Numbered from the stretch's first letter, positions 16,147 to 25,033 are shown. The stretch: DNA of 64,000 nt from Phocaeicola_A sp045545095 (GCA_045545095.1 JAZQAG010000004.1:1-64000), one strand, 5' to 3'. Notes: generated from the sequence alone by a model not told the origin. Program-made: numbers and translations.

Positions 16147-17004
16147 ATGAGTTACAACTTATTGAAAGGAAAAAGAGGTATTATCTTTGGTGCACTGAAC
16201 GAACAGTCTATAGCCTGGAAAGTGGCAGAGCGTGCCGTTGAAGAGGGTGCGACTATCACTTTGTCAAATACTCCTGTGGCTGTGCGTATGGGTGAGACCA
16301 ATGCCCTGAGCGAGAAATTGGGATGCGAGGTGATTCCTGCTGATGCTACCAGTGTAGCTGATTTGGAGAATGTGTTCCGTCGTTCGGTAGAGATATTGGG
16401 AGGAAAGATAGACTTTGTGCTCCACTCTATCGGTATGTCTCCCAATGTGCGCAAACGCCGTACCTACGATGACCTCGACTATGATATGTTGGAAAAGACA
16501 CTGGATGTATCGGCTGTCTCTTTCCACAAGATGATACAGGCTGCCAAGAAATTGGAGGCCATAGCTGATTACGGTTCAATCTTGGCCTTGAGCTATGTGG
16601 CCGCACAGCGTACCTTCTATGGCTATAATGACATGGCCGATGCCAAAGCGTTGTTGGAATCTATAGCCCGTAGCTTTGGATATATCTACGGACGCGAAAG
16701 TAATGTACGTGTGAACACCATTTCACAGTCGCCTACTATGACTACAGCAGGATCAGGCGTAAAGGGTATGGACAAACTCTTTGACTTTGCCAACCGCATG
16801 TCCCCTTTGGGCAATGCTTCGGCTGATGAGTGTGCAGACTACTGTATCGTGATGTTTTCTGACCTGACCCGTAAGGTGACTATGCAGAACCTCTACCATG
16901 ATGGCGGATTCTCCAGTGTAGGTATGAGTCTTCGTGCCATGGCTACCTATGAAAAGGGACTTGATGAGTATAAGGACGAGAACGGAAAGATCATCTACGG
17001 ATAA
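16147..17004 (+). CDS. fabI: enoyl-[acyl-carrier-protein] reductase (NADH), FabI type
   Basis: A 285-residue short-chain dehydrogenase-like enzyme that performs the last step of each fatty-acid elongation cycle. From MSYNLLKGKRGIIFGALNEQ the cofactor-binding glycine region and SIAWKVAERAVEEGA match FabI. The catalytic pair is Tyr and Lys in YNDMADAK (Tyr-x6-Lys), preceded by SYVAAQRTFYG. The PTMTTAGSGVKG loop near residue 198 closes the substrate site. The frame could be read from 16102 but the promoter overlaps that part. It is followed by gldB after 32 bases. Confidence 0.93.
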   Translation: MSYNLLKGKRGIIFGALNEQSIAWKVAERAVEEGATITLSNTPVAVRMGETNALSEKLGCEVIPADATSVADLENVFRRSVEILGGKIDFVLHSIGMSPNVRKRRTYDDLDYDMLEKTLDVSAVSFHKMIQAAKKLEAIADYGSILALSYVAAQRTFYGYNDMADAKALLESIARSFGYIYGRESNVRVNTISQSPTMTTAGSGVKGMDKLFDFANRMSPLGNASADECADYCIVMFSDLTRKVTMQNLYHDGGFSSVGMSLRAMATYEKGLDEYKDENGKIIYG

Positions 17005-17036
17005 GAAAGTAAAGAACGGACAACAATTAGGAATAG

Positions 17037-18050
17037 ATGCGCAATAGACTGTATATCCCACTCACTGTACTGTTTGCCTGCTTGGCAATCGTAGCCTGCC
17101 AATGGTCGTTGGATCAAGGGTGGGACGAGACTATTGCGGATGGTATAAAGGTGCATCGCTATGACAAGCTGCAGGAGGAGTATTTTGAACAGAACAGCTT
17201 CTCAGCTCTTCAGAAGATGAATACCGAATACACACAGGAAACCAAACTTCTGATAGAAGATATTCTGGCCATCGGTACGGTTAGTGATGAGAATATCAAC
17301 CAGCAGTTACGTGAATTCTATTCCGATACTTTGTTGCAGGCATTGCGGCACGATGCAATGGAGAAGTTCAACGATATGAGTGCGTTGGAGCGCCTCTTTA
17401 CGCGTGGATTCAGCAGACTGAAGAAGGAGTTGCCGCAAATAACCATTCCAAAGGTATATGCTCAAATTTCAGCCCTCAACCAGTCGGTGGTGGTGGGCGA
17501 CAGTATATTGGGGTTCAGTATCGACAAGTATATGGGAGCCGACTATCCCTTGTATGACCATTTCTATTATCCCTATCAGTGTCGGAGCATGTCACCGGAG
17601 CGCATCGCACCGGACTGTTTCAAATACTATTTGCTCAGCGAATATCCATTCCCTTGGGAGTGGCATCGTACATTGTTGGACCACATCGTACATCGGGGAA
17701 AAATTCATTGGGTAGTATCACACCTGTTGGAGTGCCCGACATTGGAAGAAGAAATGGGATATACCCCTGAAGAGGGTGCATGGTGCGCGGCACGTAAGGA
17801 CAGTATTTGGGATTTCCTGATACAGTCCGGACATCTGCATTCCACCGACCCAATGCTTGTGCGGGTGTATCTGCAACCGTCAGAGTGTACCTATCCTTTG
17901 GGAGATGATGCTCCGGGAGAGGTAGGTGTTTGGTTGGGGGCACATATTGTGGACGAATATATGAAGAAGAATCCTGATATTACCATTGCCCAACTGTTGC
18001 GTGAGACAGATTATCGTGCTGTTTTGAAGAACCTGCAGATAAGGTATTGA
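17037..18050 (+). CDS. GldB-like gliding-motility lipoprotein homologue
   Basis: A 337-residue predicted lipoprotein: signal peptide MRNRLYIPLTVLFACLAIVAC with the acylated Cys at 21. The mature region follows the GldB pattern, with long helices and FSIDKYMGADYPLYDHFYYP plus YLLSEYPFPWEWHRTLLDHIVHRGKI in the middle. The C-terminal part GEVGVWLGAHIVDEYMKKNPDITI is reminiscent of the M90-type zinc protein fold without the HExxH motif. In Flavobacterium, GldB is needed for gliding and type IX secretion; homologues exist in non-gliding Bacteroidales. It probably shares the fabI transcript. Confidence 0.8.
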   Translation: MRNRLYIPLTVLFACLAIVACQWSLDQGWDETIADGIKVHRYDKLQEEYFEQNSFSALQKMNTEYTQETKLLIEDILAIGTVSDENINQQLREFYSDTLLQALRHDAMEKFNDMSALERLFTRGFSRLKKELPQITIPKVYAQISALNQSVVVGDSILGFSIDKYMGADYPLYDHFYYPYQCRSMSPERIAPDCFKYYLLSEYPFPWEWHRTLLDHIVHRGKIHWVVSHLLECPTLEEEMGYTPEEGAWCAARKDSIWDFLIQSGHLHSTDPMLVRVYLQPSECTYPLGDDAPGEVGVWLGAHIVDEYMKKNPDITIAQLLRETDYRAVLKNLQIRY

Positions 18051-18062
18051 TAAACTCTATTA

Positions 18063-18767
18063 TTATTTATATATAAGGAATATACAAGGCCGCTTTTCCA
18101 AATCGGGAAGGTGGCCTTTCCATTCTTTTATGCTCTTGGTACGTATGTACTCATCCTCACAGGTGACATTGCAGGCTATACAGAGGCGGGTCTGTGGGCG
18201 GCAAGTCTGCACCAACTCTTCCAACAAACGACGGTTGCGATAAGGAGTCTCTATGAAGAGCTGTGTCTGATTCTCGGCATAGGCCCGTTGCTCCAAAGCT
18301 TTTATTCGCTTGATGCGTTCGCCCTGTTCGATGGGCAGATACCCATGGAAGGCGAAGCTCTGTCCGTTGAATCCTGACCCCATGACAGATAGCAGGATGG
18401 ACGAGGGGCCTACGAGGGGAACCACCTTCAATCCCCTCCGTTGGGCAATGGCCACCACATCAGCTCCAGGGTCTGCCACAGCCGGACATCCGGCTTCGGA
18501 TATCACTCCCATGGGGTGACCTTCGGCCAAAGGAGTCAGATAGCCACTGATGTCAGTAGGTTGGGTATGCTTGTTGAGGGGATAGAATGTCAGGCTGTCA
18601 ATGTCGATGGACGGTTCCACCTTCTTCAGGAAGCGGCGGGCAGTGCGCACCTCTTCGACGATGAAGTGCTTGATCTGTAGGATGACCTCCTTGTTGTAGC
18701 TTGGAAGCACGTTGTCCAATGGCGTATCTCCCAATGTGACGGGGATAAGGTAGAGGGCTGGAGACAT
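18063..18767 (-). CDS. SAM-dependent methyltransferase, tetrapyrrole-methylase fold (RsmI-like)
   Basis: A 234-residue protein of the fold that includes RsmI, which 2'-O-methylates C1402 of 16S rRNA. It has the N-terminal LYLIPVTLGD, the conserved EAGCPAVADPGADVVAIAQRRG (residues about 91-112) and the VPLVGPSSILLSVMGSGFNGQSFAFHGYLP block. The start differs from canonical RsmI (no GNLGD motif), and the protein lacks the C-terminal extension of true RsmI, so it belongs to the shorter Bacteroidetes branch. It starts 14 bases after the DPP-IV stop, suggesting co-transcription. Confidence 0.8.
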   Translation of the reverse strand: MSPALYLIPVTLGDTPLDNVLPSYNKEVILQIKHFIVEEVRTARRFLKKVEPSIDIDSLTFYPLNKHTQPTDISGYLTPLAEGHPMGVISEAGCPAVADPGADVVAIAQRRGLKVVPLVGPSSILLSVMGSGFNGQSFAFHGYLPIEQGERIKRIKALEQRAYAENQTQLFIETPYRNRRLLEELVQTCRPQTRLCIACNVTCEDEYIRTKSIKEWKGHLPDLEKRPCIFLIYK

Positions 18768-18781
18768 ATTTTTTTATATGA

Positions 18782-20986
18782 TTATTGCAAATGTTCCTTG
18801 AAATGGTTGGTCAGACGTGTCAGCAGATGGTGGCGTGTCTTACCGCCGAAGATACTGTGGTTGCGGTTGGTATAGACCTGCATGTCGAATTGTTTGCCAG
18901 CCTGCACCAGTGCTTCAGTATATTCGGCAAAGTTGCGGAAGTGTACGTTGTCATCGGCCATACCATGAATGAGCAGCAACTCACCATTGAGTTTGGAGGC
19001 ATGAGTCATGGCAGAACCTTGTTCATAGCCATCGTGATTCTCTTTAGGTGTGCGCATATAGCGTTCAGTATAGACCGTGTCGTAATATTTCCAGCTGGTA
19101 GGAGCTGCCACGGCCACGCCGGCTTTGAAGACGGGACGTCCTTCACTCATGGACATCAGGGTGTTGAAACCTCCGTAGCTCCATCCCCAGATGCCTATGT
19201 GTGCCTTGTCCACATAGGGTAGTGTACCCAACCAAAGAGCTGTTTCCACCTGATCCTTGGCTTCCTTGATTCCTAAATTGAGGTAGGTACACTTTTCAAA
19301 GGCTGTGCCTCGACCTCCGGTACCCCGGCCATCTACACAGACAACGATGAACCCTTCGCCTGCCCAATAGGATTCAAGCAACGCTCCATCGCGGTAGAAG
19401 CCTACGCTCCAACTGTCTTTGACTTCTTGGGAAGCCGGACCAGAGTATTGGTACATGATGACGGGGTACTTGCGGTTGCTGTTGAAATTGGCTGGCTTCA
19501 CCATCCAACCATTGAGTGTAGTGCCATCAGGCATGGGTACAGCAATCAGTTCTTTAGTACCTATGGCGCGTGTAGCTAACATATCCTTCAATGCTCCATT
19601 GTCCTCCAGTGTCTTTAGCGTCTTTCCACTGTTGTCGCACAAAGTGATGACAGGAGGTGTCTGAAGGTTGCTATAAGTATTCATGAAGTAAGCAAGGGTG
19701 CTGCTGAAGATGGCATTATTCACACCATCGTCGGGAGTCAGCCGGCTCTTGCGTCCTTTGGCGTCTGTCTTATAAACTGCATTGCGGAGAGGCGAACCTT
19801 CGTTGCTTTCGTAATAGAATGCTCCAGTCTTACTGTCCCATCCGATGAACTTGGTCACCTCGAACTCTCCACTCGTCACTTGGCGGATGAGGTTGCCCGT
19901 AGCGGTGTACCAATAGAGGTGGTTGTATCCGTCACGTTCGCTCAAGAGGGCGATGTTCTCAGGATAGAACTGTATCTGGTCATAAGTCTCCGTGTTGATA
20001 TACTGGGATGCCTCCTCGCGGATAATGAGCTTGCATATTGTTGAGCGTGGGTTGGCCAGATAGATGTCCAGACGGTCCTGATGACGGTTGAGAGTCAGGA
20101 TAGCCAGCGCATCGGATTTGGGAGTGAACTTGATACGAGGAATATAGCCGTCAGCATCCAGAGGAACATCCATGCGGCGTGTTACGCGGCTCTTGATGTC
20201 GAATGTGTGTACCGTAGGTGTAGAGTTCTTCACACCGGGGACAGGATATTTATAGGTATAAGCTCCTGGATATTCAGCATACTCATTCTGCTCAGGCATC
20301 AGTCCCTTGAATAGGGGGAACGAGAATTGCGGTACATCCTTCTCGTCAAAGCGGATGTAGGCCAGCATTTTGCTGTCGGCACTGAAGTCGAATGCCCGGC
20401 TGTAGCCAAATTCTTCTTCATTGACCCAGTCGGGAATACCGTTGAGCACTTCGTTGAACTTACCGTCGGTGGTCACTTGGGACTCGCTGTTGTTGAAGAG
20501 GAGTTTGACAAGGAACAGGTTGTTGTCGCGGACGAAGGCTATCTGGTTTCCGTCGGGTGAGAAGAGGGGAACCTGCTGGGGACCATTCTCACTGAGTGGA
20601 GTCAATGTATTGTTCTTCACAGTATAAATATAGTAGTCAGCCGTGAAAGAGTGGCGGTAGATGGGTGTCGTGTTTGTCTGTATCAGGATTTTGTCTTCAT
20701 TGGGTGACATGATATATCCCTCCACCCGTTTCAGGGAATGGTTACGGGCAGTCTTGACATCGAAAATTACTCCAGCCTCTTTGCCGTCTTTGAAGGAGTA
20801 TTTCACAATGCGTTCTCCATCAGGACTGATTTGGGCATAGTGTAGTCCATCAGCCAAAGGGTTTACTCCATTGATGCGTTTGGCACGGAATGTACCATTG
20901 GTGACCTCTTCCAAGGTAGGGGCAGTCTGTGCCATACCGCTTATGGTCACGACAAACAGGGATAACAGTAGAACGATTCTTTTCAT
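18782..20986 (-). CDS. dipeptidyl peptidase IV (S9 family), exported
   Basis: A 734-residue secreted serine peptidase that removes X-Pro dipeptides. Signal peptide MKRIVLLLSLFVVTISGMA, then a beta-propeller (about residues 50-480, with SPNEDK and SPDGNQIAFV blades) and an alpha/beta-hydrolase domain. The nucleophile is in GWSYGG, the catalytic Asp follows in GMADDNVHF and the His in NRNHSIFGG. The substrate-anchoring Glu pair is in WVNEEEFGYSRAF. Bacteroides DPP-IV works in the periplasm or on the cell surface in peptide scavenging. It has its own promoter at 21022. Confidence 0.92.
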   Translation of the reverse strand: MKRIVLLLSLFVVTISGMAQTAPTLEEVTNGTFRAKRINGVNPLADGLHYAQISPDGERIVKYSFKDGKEAGVIFDVKTARNHSLKRVEGYIMSPNEDKILIQTNTTPIYRHSFTADYYIYTVKNNTLTPLSENGPQQVPLFSPDGNQIAFVRDNNLFLVKLLFNNSESQVTTDGKFNEVLNGIPDWVNEEEFGYSRAFDFSADSKMLAYIRFDEKDVPQFSFPLFKGLMPEQNEYAEYPGAYTYKYPVPGVKNSTPTVHTFDIKSRVTRRMDVPLDADGYIPRIKFTPKSDALAILTLNRHQDRLDIYLANPRSTICKLIIREEASQYINTETYDQIQFYPENIALLSERDGYNHLYWYTATGNLIRQVTSGEFEVTKFIGWDSKTGAFYYESNEGSPLRNAVYKTDAKGRKSRLTPDDGVNNAIFSSTLAYFMNTYSNLQTPPVITLCDNSGKTLKTLEDNGALKDMLATRAIGTKELIAVPMPDGTTLNGWMVKPANFNSNRKYPVIMYQYSGPASQEVKDSWSVGFYRDGALLESYWAGEGFIVVCVDGRGTGGRGTAFEKCTYLNLGIKEAKDQVETALWLGTLPYVDKAHIGIWGWSYGGFNTLMSMSEGRPVFKAGVAVAAPTSWKYYDTVYTERYMRTPKENHDGYEQGSAMTHASKLNGELLLIHGMADDNVHFRNFAEYTEALVQAGKQFDMQVYTNRNHSIFGGKTRHHLLTRLTNHFKEHLQ

Positions 20987-21021
20987 CTTTATCAGAATGG
21001 TTATGTTTTCTAAATTTCCGA

Positions 21022-21029
21022 CAAAGGTA
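21022..21029 (-). promoter_or_regulatory. promoter -7 element of the DPP-IV gene
   Basis: TACCTTTG on the minus strand, exact consensus, about 35 bases ahead of the start codon. Confidence 0.65.
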
Positions 21030-21158
21030 AGGTTTTCTGCTCATTCACACAATATAGTGCTTCATCTTTTGTCTCATAAAAGGGCACTTAGTAAAAAAAA
21101 AGTGGCAGATTCTCTTAAATATCTCTGTCGTTTTGACGGCTATTTACAGCTTTTTTCC

Positions 21159-21166
21159 TACTTTTG
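21159..21166 (+). promoter_or_regulatory. promoter -7 element of the PurF-like gene
   Basis: TACTTTTG, exact consensus, 38 bases ahead of the PurF-like start. A TTTG at 21132-21135 may be the -33 element although the spacing of 23 is long. It is divergent from the DPP-IV promoter. Confidence 0.65.
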
Positions 21167-21204
21167 CACCCGATTTAGAACCTATACTTTAGAATTATCA
21201 TAGC

Positions 21205-22611
21205 ATGGGAGGTTTTTTTGGAACTGTATCCACGCGTAGTTGCGTGACCGACTTGTACTACGGTACGGATTACAACTCACATATGGGAACCAAACGAGGT
21301 GGTTTGGCAACCTACAGCCCCGAACACGGTTTTATCCGTTCTATCCATAATCTGGAAAGCTCATATTTCCGATCCAAGTTTGAACCCAATTTGGGTAAGT
21401 TCAAGGGTAACTCCGGTATCGGGGTCATTAGCGATACAGACCCGCAACCGATGGTCATCAATTCCCATTTGGGCAAATTCGCTATTGTGACGGTGGCTAA
21501 GATCAATAACTTGGCCGAACTGGAGCGTGAACTGTTGGCCGAGGGTACCCATTTTGCCGAACTCAGTTCGGGAAAGACCAACCCTACAGAACTGATTGCC
21601 TTGCTCATTGTCAAAGGGCGTACTTTTGTAGAAGGAATAGAGAATGTATATAATAGGGTGAAGGGCTCATGCTCAATGCTTATCCTGACCGAAGATGGCA
21701 TCATTGCCGCCCGTGACCGTTTGGGACGTACTCCCATCGTTATCGGAAAGAAGGAGGGAGCCTATGCCGCTACCACAGAATCTACAGCTTTGCCTAATCT
21801 GGAATTTGAGATTGACAGTTTCGTCGGGCCGGGTGAAATAGTCCGCTTGCGTCCCGATGGGATAGAGCAGATGCGCAAGCCCAATGAACAGATGCAGATC
21901 TGTTCCTTCTTGTGGGTCTATTATGGCTTCCCAGTGTCCTGTTATGAGAACAGGAATGTGGAGGAGGTCCGCTTTAATTGTGGGTATGAGATGGGGCATA
22001 AGGATAAGGCTGAGGTGGATTGTATCTGCGGTATTCCGGATTCGGGAGTAGGTATGGCTTTGGGATATTCCGAAGGAAAGGGAGTTCCCTATCATCGGGC
22101 AGTATCCAAATATACACCCACATGGCCTCGTAGCTTCACTCCCAGTAACCAGGAACTCCGTAGTCTGGTAGCCAAAATGAAACTTATCCCTAATCGGGCC
22201 ATGATGCAAGGCAAGCGCCTGCTCTTCTGCGATGACTCTATCGTGCGTGGAACCCAGTTGAAGGACAATGTGAAGATGCTCTTCGACTATGGTGCTAAGG
22301 AGGTACACATGCGTATTGCCTGTCCGCCGCTGATATACGGTTGTCCTTTCTTGGGATTCAGTAGCAGCAAGACCGACCTGGAACTGATGGCACGTCGTAT
22401 CATCAAGGAACTCGAAGGCGATGAGAACAAGAACTTGGAGAAGTATGTCGATGCTGATTCTCCCGAACACCACCGTATGGTACAGCGCATAGCTGACATG
22501 TTTGGGTTGACATCTTTGGAGTTCAACAGTGTGGAGACATTGGTAAAGGCCATAGGACTACCCAAGTGTAAATTGTGTACCCACTGTTTCGATGGCAGCA
22601 GTTATTTTTAA
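21205..22611 (+). CDS. amidophosphoribosyltransferase-like protein lacking the glutaminase site
   Basis: A 468-residue homologue of PurF (glutamine PRPP amidotransferase). The phosphoribosyltransferase half is intact, with the PRPP loop LFCDDSIVRGTQL at about 340-352 and IPDSGVGMALGY near 277. The four Fe-S cysteines of the Bacillus-type enzyme appear to be kept: Cys233 (ICSFLW), Cys380 (YGCPF), Cys458 and Cys461 (CTHCFDG). The N-terminus reads MGGFFGTVST, without the nucleophile Cys that follows the initiator Met or propeptide in all glutamine-using enzymes, and the oxyanion motif AHNGNL is AKINNL. It may use free ammonia, or have a different job. It lies just ahead of pepT. Confidence 0.85.
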   Translation: MGGFFGTVSTRSCVTDLYYGTDYNSHMGTKRGGLATYSPEHGFIRSIHNLESSYFRSKFEPNLGKFKGNSGIGVISDTDPQPMVINSHLGKFAIVTVAKINNLAELERELLAEGTHFAELSSGKTNPTELIALLIVKGRTFVEGIENVYNRVKGSCSMLILTEDGIIAARDRLGRTPIVIGKKEGAYAATTESTALPNLEFEIDSFVGPGEIVRLRPDGIEQMRKPNEQMQICSFLWVYYGFPVSCYENRNVEEVRFNCGYEMGHKDKAEVDCICGIPDSGVGMALGYSEGKGVPYHRAVSKYTPTWPRSFTPSNQELRSLVAKMKLIPNRAMMQGKRLLFCDDSIVRGTQLKDNVKMLFDYGAKEVHMRIACPPLIYGCPFLGFSSSKTDLELMARRIIKELEGDENKNLEKYVDADSPEHHRMVQRIADMFGLTSLEFNSVETLVKAIGLPKCKLCTHCFDGSSYF

Positions 22612-22633
22612 TTCATAATTCACATTTTATTCC

Positions 22634-23857
22634 ATGTCCTTAGTAGAAAGGTTTTTGAAATATGTCAGTTTCGACACCCAGTCGAACGAAGAGAGTGGGG
22701 TGACACCCAGCACCGACAAGCAGATGGTGTTTGCCCGTTACCTGAAGACCGAACTGGAAGAACTCGGTCTCGAAGAGATTGAATTGGATGAGCATGGCTA
22801 TCTTTATGCCACCTTGCCTGCCAATACTGACAAAGAGGTGCCCACCGTAGGCTTCATTGCCCACATGGATACAAGTCCCGATTGTAGTGGTGCAAATGTA
22901 AATCCCCGTATTGTGGAGAACTACGACGGCTCAGATATCGTGCTTTGTGCTGAAGAAGGTGTCATTCTTTCCCCTGCCCAGTTCCCTGAACTGCTTGAGC
23001 ACAAAGGTGAGGACCTTATCGTGACCGATGGAAAGACCTTGTTGGGTGCCGATGATAAAGCTGGCATTGCCGAGATAGTTTCTGCCATGGCATGGCTGAA
23101 AGAGCATCCCGAGGTGAAGCATGGCCGTATCCGTGTAGGCTTCAATCCCGACGAAGAGATAGGACTGGGTGCCCATAAGTTTGATGTGGAGAAGTTCGGC
23201 TGTGCCTTTGCCTATACCATGGATGGTAGCGAAGTGGGCGAACTGGAGTTTGAGAACTTCAATGCTGCTGGTGCTAGGTTTACGGTGAAGGGACGTAATG
23301 TACATCCTGGCTATGCCAAGGGTAAGATGGTGAACTCCATGCTCGTGGCCAATTACTTGATGAGTCTCCTGCCTGCCGATGAGACACCGGCCACTACTGA
23401 AGGCTACGAAGGGTTTTATCACCTCGTAGGTTTGCAGGGCGAGGTAGAGCAGACCACTATCAGTTATATCATCCGCGATCACGACCGCGCACGCTTCGAA
23501 GAGCGCAAGCAATTCATGGCTTCGCTCGTAGAGCAGGTAAATGCCCATTATGGAGAGCAACTTGTCAGCCTCGACATGAAGGACCAGTACTACAATATGC
23601 GCGAAAAGATTGAGCCGGTGATGTATGTCATCGACATTGCCAAGCAGGCTATCGAGGCTGCAGGGGTCACTCCTCAGGTGAAGGCTATCCGTGGTGGTAC
23701 CGATGGGGCACAACTCTCATTCAAGGGTCTTCCTTGTCCCAATATCTTTGCCGGCGGACTCAACTTCCATGGCCGTTATGAGTTTGTGCCCATCCAGTCT
23801 ATGGAAAAGGCTATGCAGGTGGTGGTGAAGATTGCCGAACTGGTGGCAAGCCGTTGA
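22634..23857 (+). CDS. pepT: peptidase T (tripeptide aminopeptidase)
   Basis: A 407-residue M20 metallopeptidase that removes the N-terminal residue from tripeptides in the cytoplasm. Zinc-site motifs are visible: FIAHMDTSPD near residue 80, LLGADDKAGIAEIVSAM near 138 and NPDEEIGLGAHKF near 175 (the general base Glu). The last ligand is in GGTDGAQLSFKGLPCPNIFAGG. Full length for PepT. It begins 22 bases after the PurF-like stop, so the two are probably co-transcribed, and is closed by a very strong terminator. Confidence 0.95.
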   Translation: MSLVERFLKYVSFDTQSNEESGVTPSTDKQMVFARYLKTELEELGLEEIELDEHGYLYATLPANTDKEVPTVGFIAHMDTSPDCSGANVNPRIVENYDGSDIVLCAEEGVILSPAQFPELLEHKGEDLIVTDGKTLLGADDKAGIAEIVSAMAWLKEHPEVKHGRIRVGFNPDEEIGLGAHKFDVEKFGCAFAYTMDGSEVGELEFENFNAAGARFTVKGRNVHPGYAKGKMVNSMLVANYLMSLLPADETPATTEGYEGFYHLVGLQGEVEQTTISYIIRDHDRARFEERKQFMASLVEQVNAHYGEQLVSLDMKDQYYNMREKIEPVMYVIDIAKQAIEAAGVTPQVKAIRGGTDGAQLSFKGLPCPNIFAGGLNFHGRYEFVPIQSMEKAMQVVVKIAELVASR

Positions 23858-23916
23858 AGCAGAGGAACGGGTACTGTCCGGTAGGAGAGTACATACAAGA
23901 ATGATATCATATATAA

Positions 23917-23954
23917 ATAAAGGATGAGGTTCTTCGAAGAACCTCATCCTTTAT
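23917..23954. terminator. 38-bp perfect palindrome, terminator after pepT
   Basis: A fully self-complementary sequence with core AGGTTCTTCGAAGAACCT; the stem includes AGGATGAGG and the flanks ATAA/TTAT pair too. It is followed by TTTATT and is 59 bases past the pepT stop. Confidence 0.85.
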
Positions 23955-23963
23955 TTTATTGGA

Positions 23964-23991
23964 GGGCATTCCTTTTGAGGGAGGAATGCCC
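23964..23991 (+). terminator. second terminator hairpin after pepT
   Basis: A 10-bp stem GGGCATTCCT with its complement around an 8-base loop, followed by CAGC and seven T residues. It is a backup terminator only nine bases behind the first. Confidence 0.8.
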
Positions 23992-24485
23992 CAGCTTTTT
24001 TTGTCGCTTATTAAATAGTGTATGTGCCGTCGGTACATTCTACGGCAATGTTAGCATACGTTAACATTAAAGGCGGGGCATATGCAAATATCCCTTCAAA
24101 AGACTTCCTCTTAGCCGTGCCCTTTTCAAAATGCATTTATAAATCCTTCACTTGTCTCTCTTCCCTTCCACACTTGGCTTATAAACTGTTTCCGACCATG
24201 TCTATTCTATATTTCCAATCATGGAATATATATTTCAAGGTTGGAAATATATATTCCAAGCCACGAAATATATATTTCAGGACTTGAAATATAAAATATA
24301 CTTATGCTCTTGTTGTTTATGATACAGGTGCGTAAAGGTTTTCACATAGATGATGGAAAGTTGGAAGGGTGGGGCGTCGTGCTTTGGCGGTTGATGGTTA
24401 CGTACTATTGGCAAATACAGAATGCAAATGTGCAGGCCGGTTGTCTGGAAGGCATATGTAGTCCGGTATGCTGATAAAAATAAAA
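23992..24485. other. non-coding stretch containing repeat array A
   Basis: About 490 bases between the pepT terminators and the terminator of the DUF5606 gene, without a convincing gene. It has a small hairpin AATGTTA...TAACATT around 24047-24068 and the dyad array at 24209-24293. An 89-codon open frame at 24018-24287 merely reads through the array. Confidence 0.5.
24209..24293. repeat. array A: phased GAAA-ATATAT-TTTC dyads, period about 21 bp
   Basis: Three complete dyads and two half sites. The complete dyads are GGAATATATATTTC (from 24223), GGAAATATATATTCC (from 24243) and GAAATATATATTTC (from 24265). They are joined by linkers of 6-7 bases whose sequences differ (AAGGTT, AAGCCAC, AGGACTT). 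Starts are 20-22 bases apart, close to two turns of DNA. Arms and AT centres are conserved while the linkers vary. The arm type and period match the arrays at 40428-40483 and 58331-58502. Confidence 0.85.
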
Positions 24486-24513
24486 AAAGGATGTGCCATC
24501 AGACACATCCTTT
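24486..24513 (-). terminator. terminator of the DUF5606 gene
   Basis: AAAGGATGTG pairs with CACATCCTTT around the loop CCATCAGA; on the minus strand seven T residues follow the stem. It lies 30 bases past the DUF5606 stop. Confidence 0.85.
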
Positions 24514-24543
24514 CTCTCTATATATTAATAAGGTGTAAGGGGA

Positions 24544-24975
24544 TTATTCGGCCCCTTCTTCAGTGGTGTTTTCTTCAGTAGCCTCTTCGAAATCGGTCAC
24601 ACTGTTGTTGATGAGGATGTTGTACCAAGAGATGAGTTTCTTGATATCGTTGTTGTAAACACGGTCGCGGTCGTAGTTGGGAAGTACTTCGGCCATGTAT
24701 TCGTGGAGCTCGGCAGCACTGGCCTTCTTGGGGTCGATAGTAGCAGGTTTGCCTTCTTCTTTAGCTTTTACATTGGCGAATACCTGACGCAAGGGCACCT
24801 CTTCTTCATCGGTGTACATGGCAATATCGCCCAATGAGATGACTTTGTCTGTGCCGTGGACGGGCTGACGTTTCTTGCTGGCATCAAGTGCTTCGACAAT
24901 CAACATGTTCTTGCCGCGAGAAATCAATTTATATAATCCGGGTTTTCCTGAAATGGACAAAATGGTACGTAACAT
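24544..24975 (-). CDS. DUF5606 family protein
   Basis: A 143-residue cytoplasmic protein starting MLRTILSISGKPGLYKLISRGKNMLIVEAL. The N-terminal half is an all-beta, SH3/S1-like segment with the phrase KVISLGDIAMYT; the second half is helical (ASAAELHEYMAEVLPNYDRDRVYNNDIKKLISWYN) and ends in an acidic tail. This pattern is the DUF5606 family of Bacteroidetes, often beside coaE as here. No function is known. It is the last gene of the nusB-yajC-ybbR-coaE run, 58 bases after coaE. Confidence 0.8.
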   Translation of the reverse strand: MLRTILSISGKPGLYKLISRGKNMLIVEALDASKKRQPVHGTDKVISLGDIAMYTDEEEVPLRQVFANVKAKEEGKPATIDPKKASAAELHEYMAEVLPNYDRDRVYNNDIKKLISWYNILINNSVTDFEEATEENTTEEGAE

Positions 24976-25033
24976 AATAGTGCTTGTTTTAAATTTAGTT
25001 GTTCTTTAATGAAAATCTCCGCAAAAGTAATAT

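Noticed and set aside
22931..23713. 260-codon frame antisense to pepT
   Set aside because: Shadow frame inside a well-supported gene.
24018..24287. 89-codon plus-strand frame with NIYF repeats
   Set aside because: Its repeated peptide comes from the 21-bp period of array A being a multiple of three; no promoter, family or signal features.
24209..24293. CRISPR array
   Set aside because: The repeated unit is 14-15 bases and separators are only 6-7 bases; no cas genes in the window.
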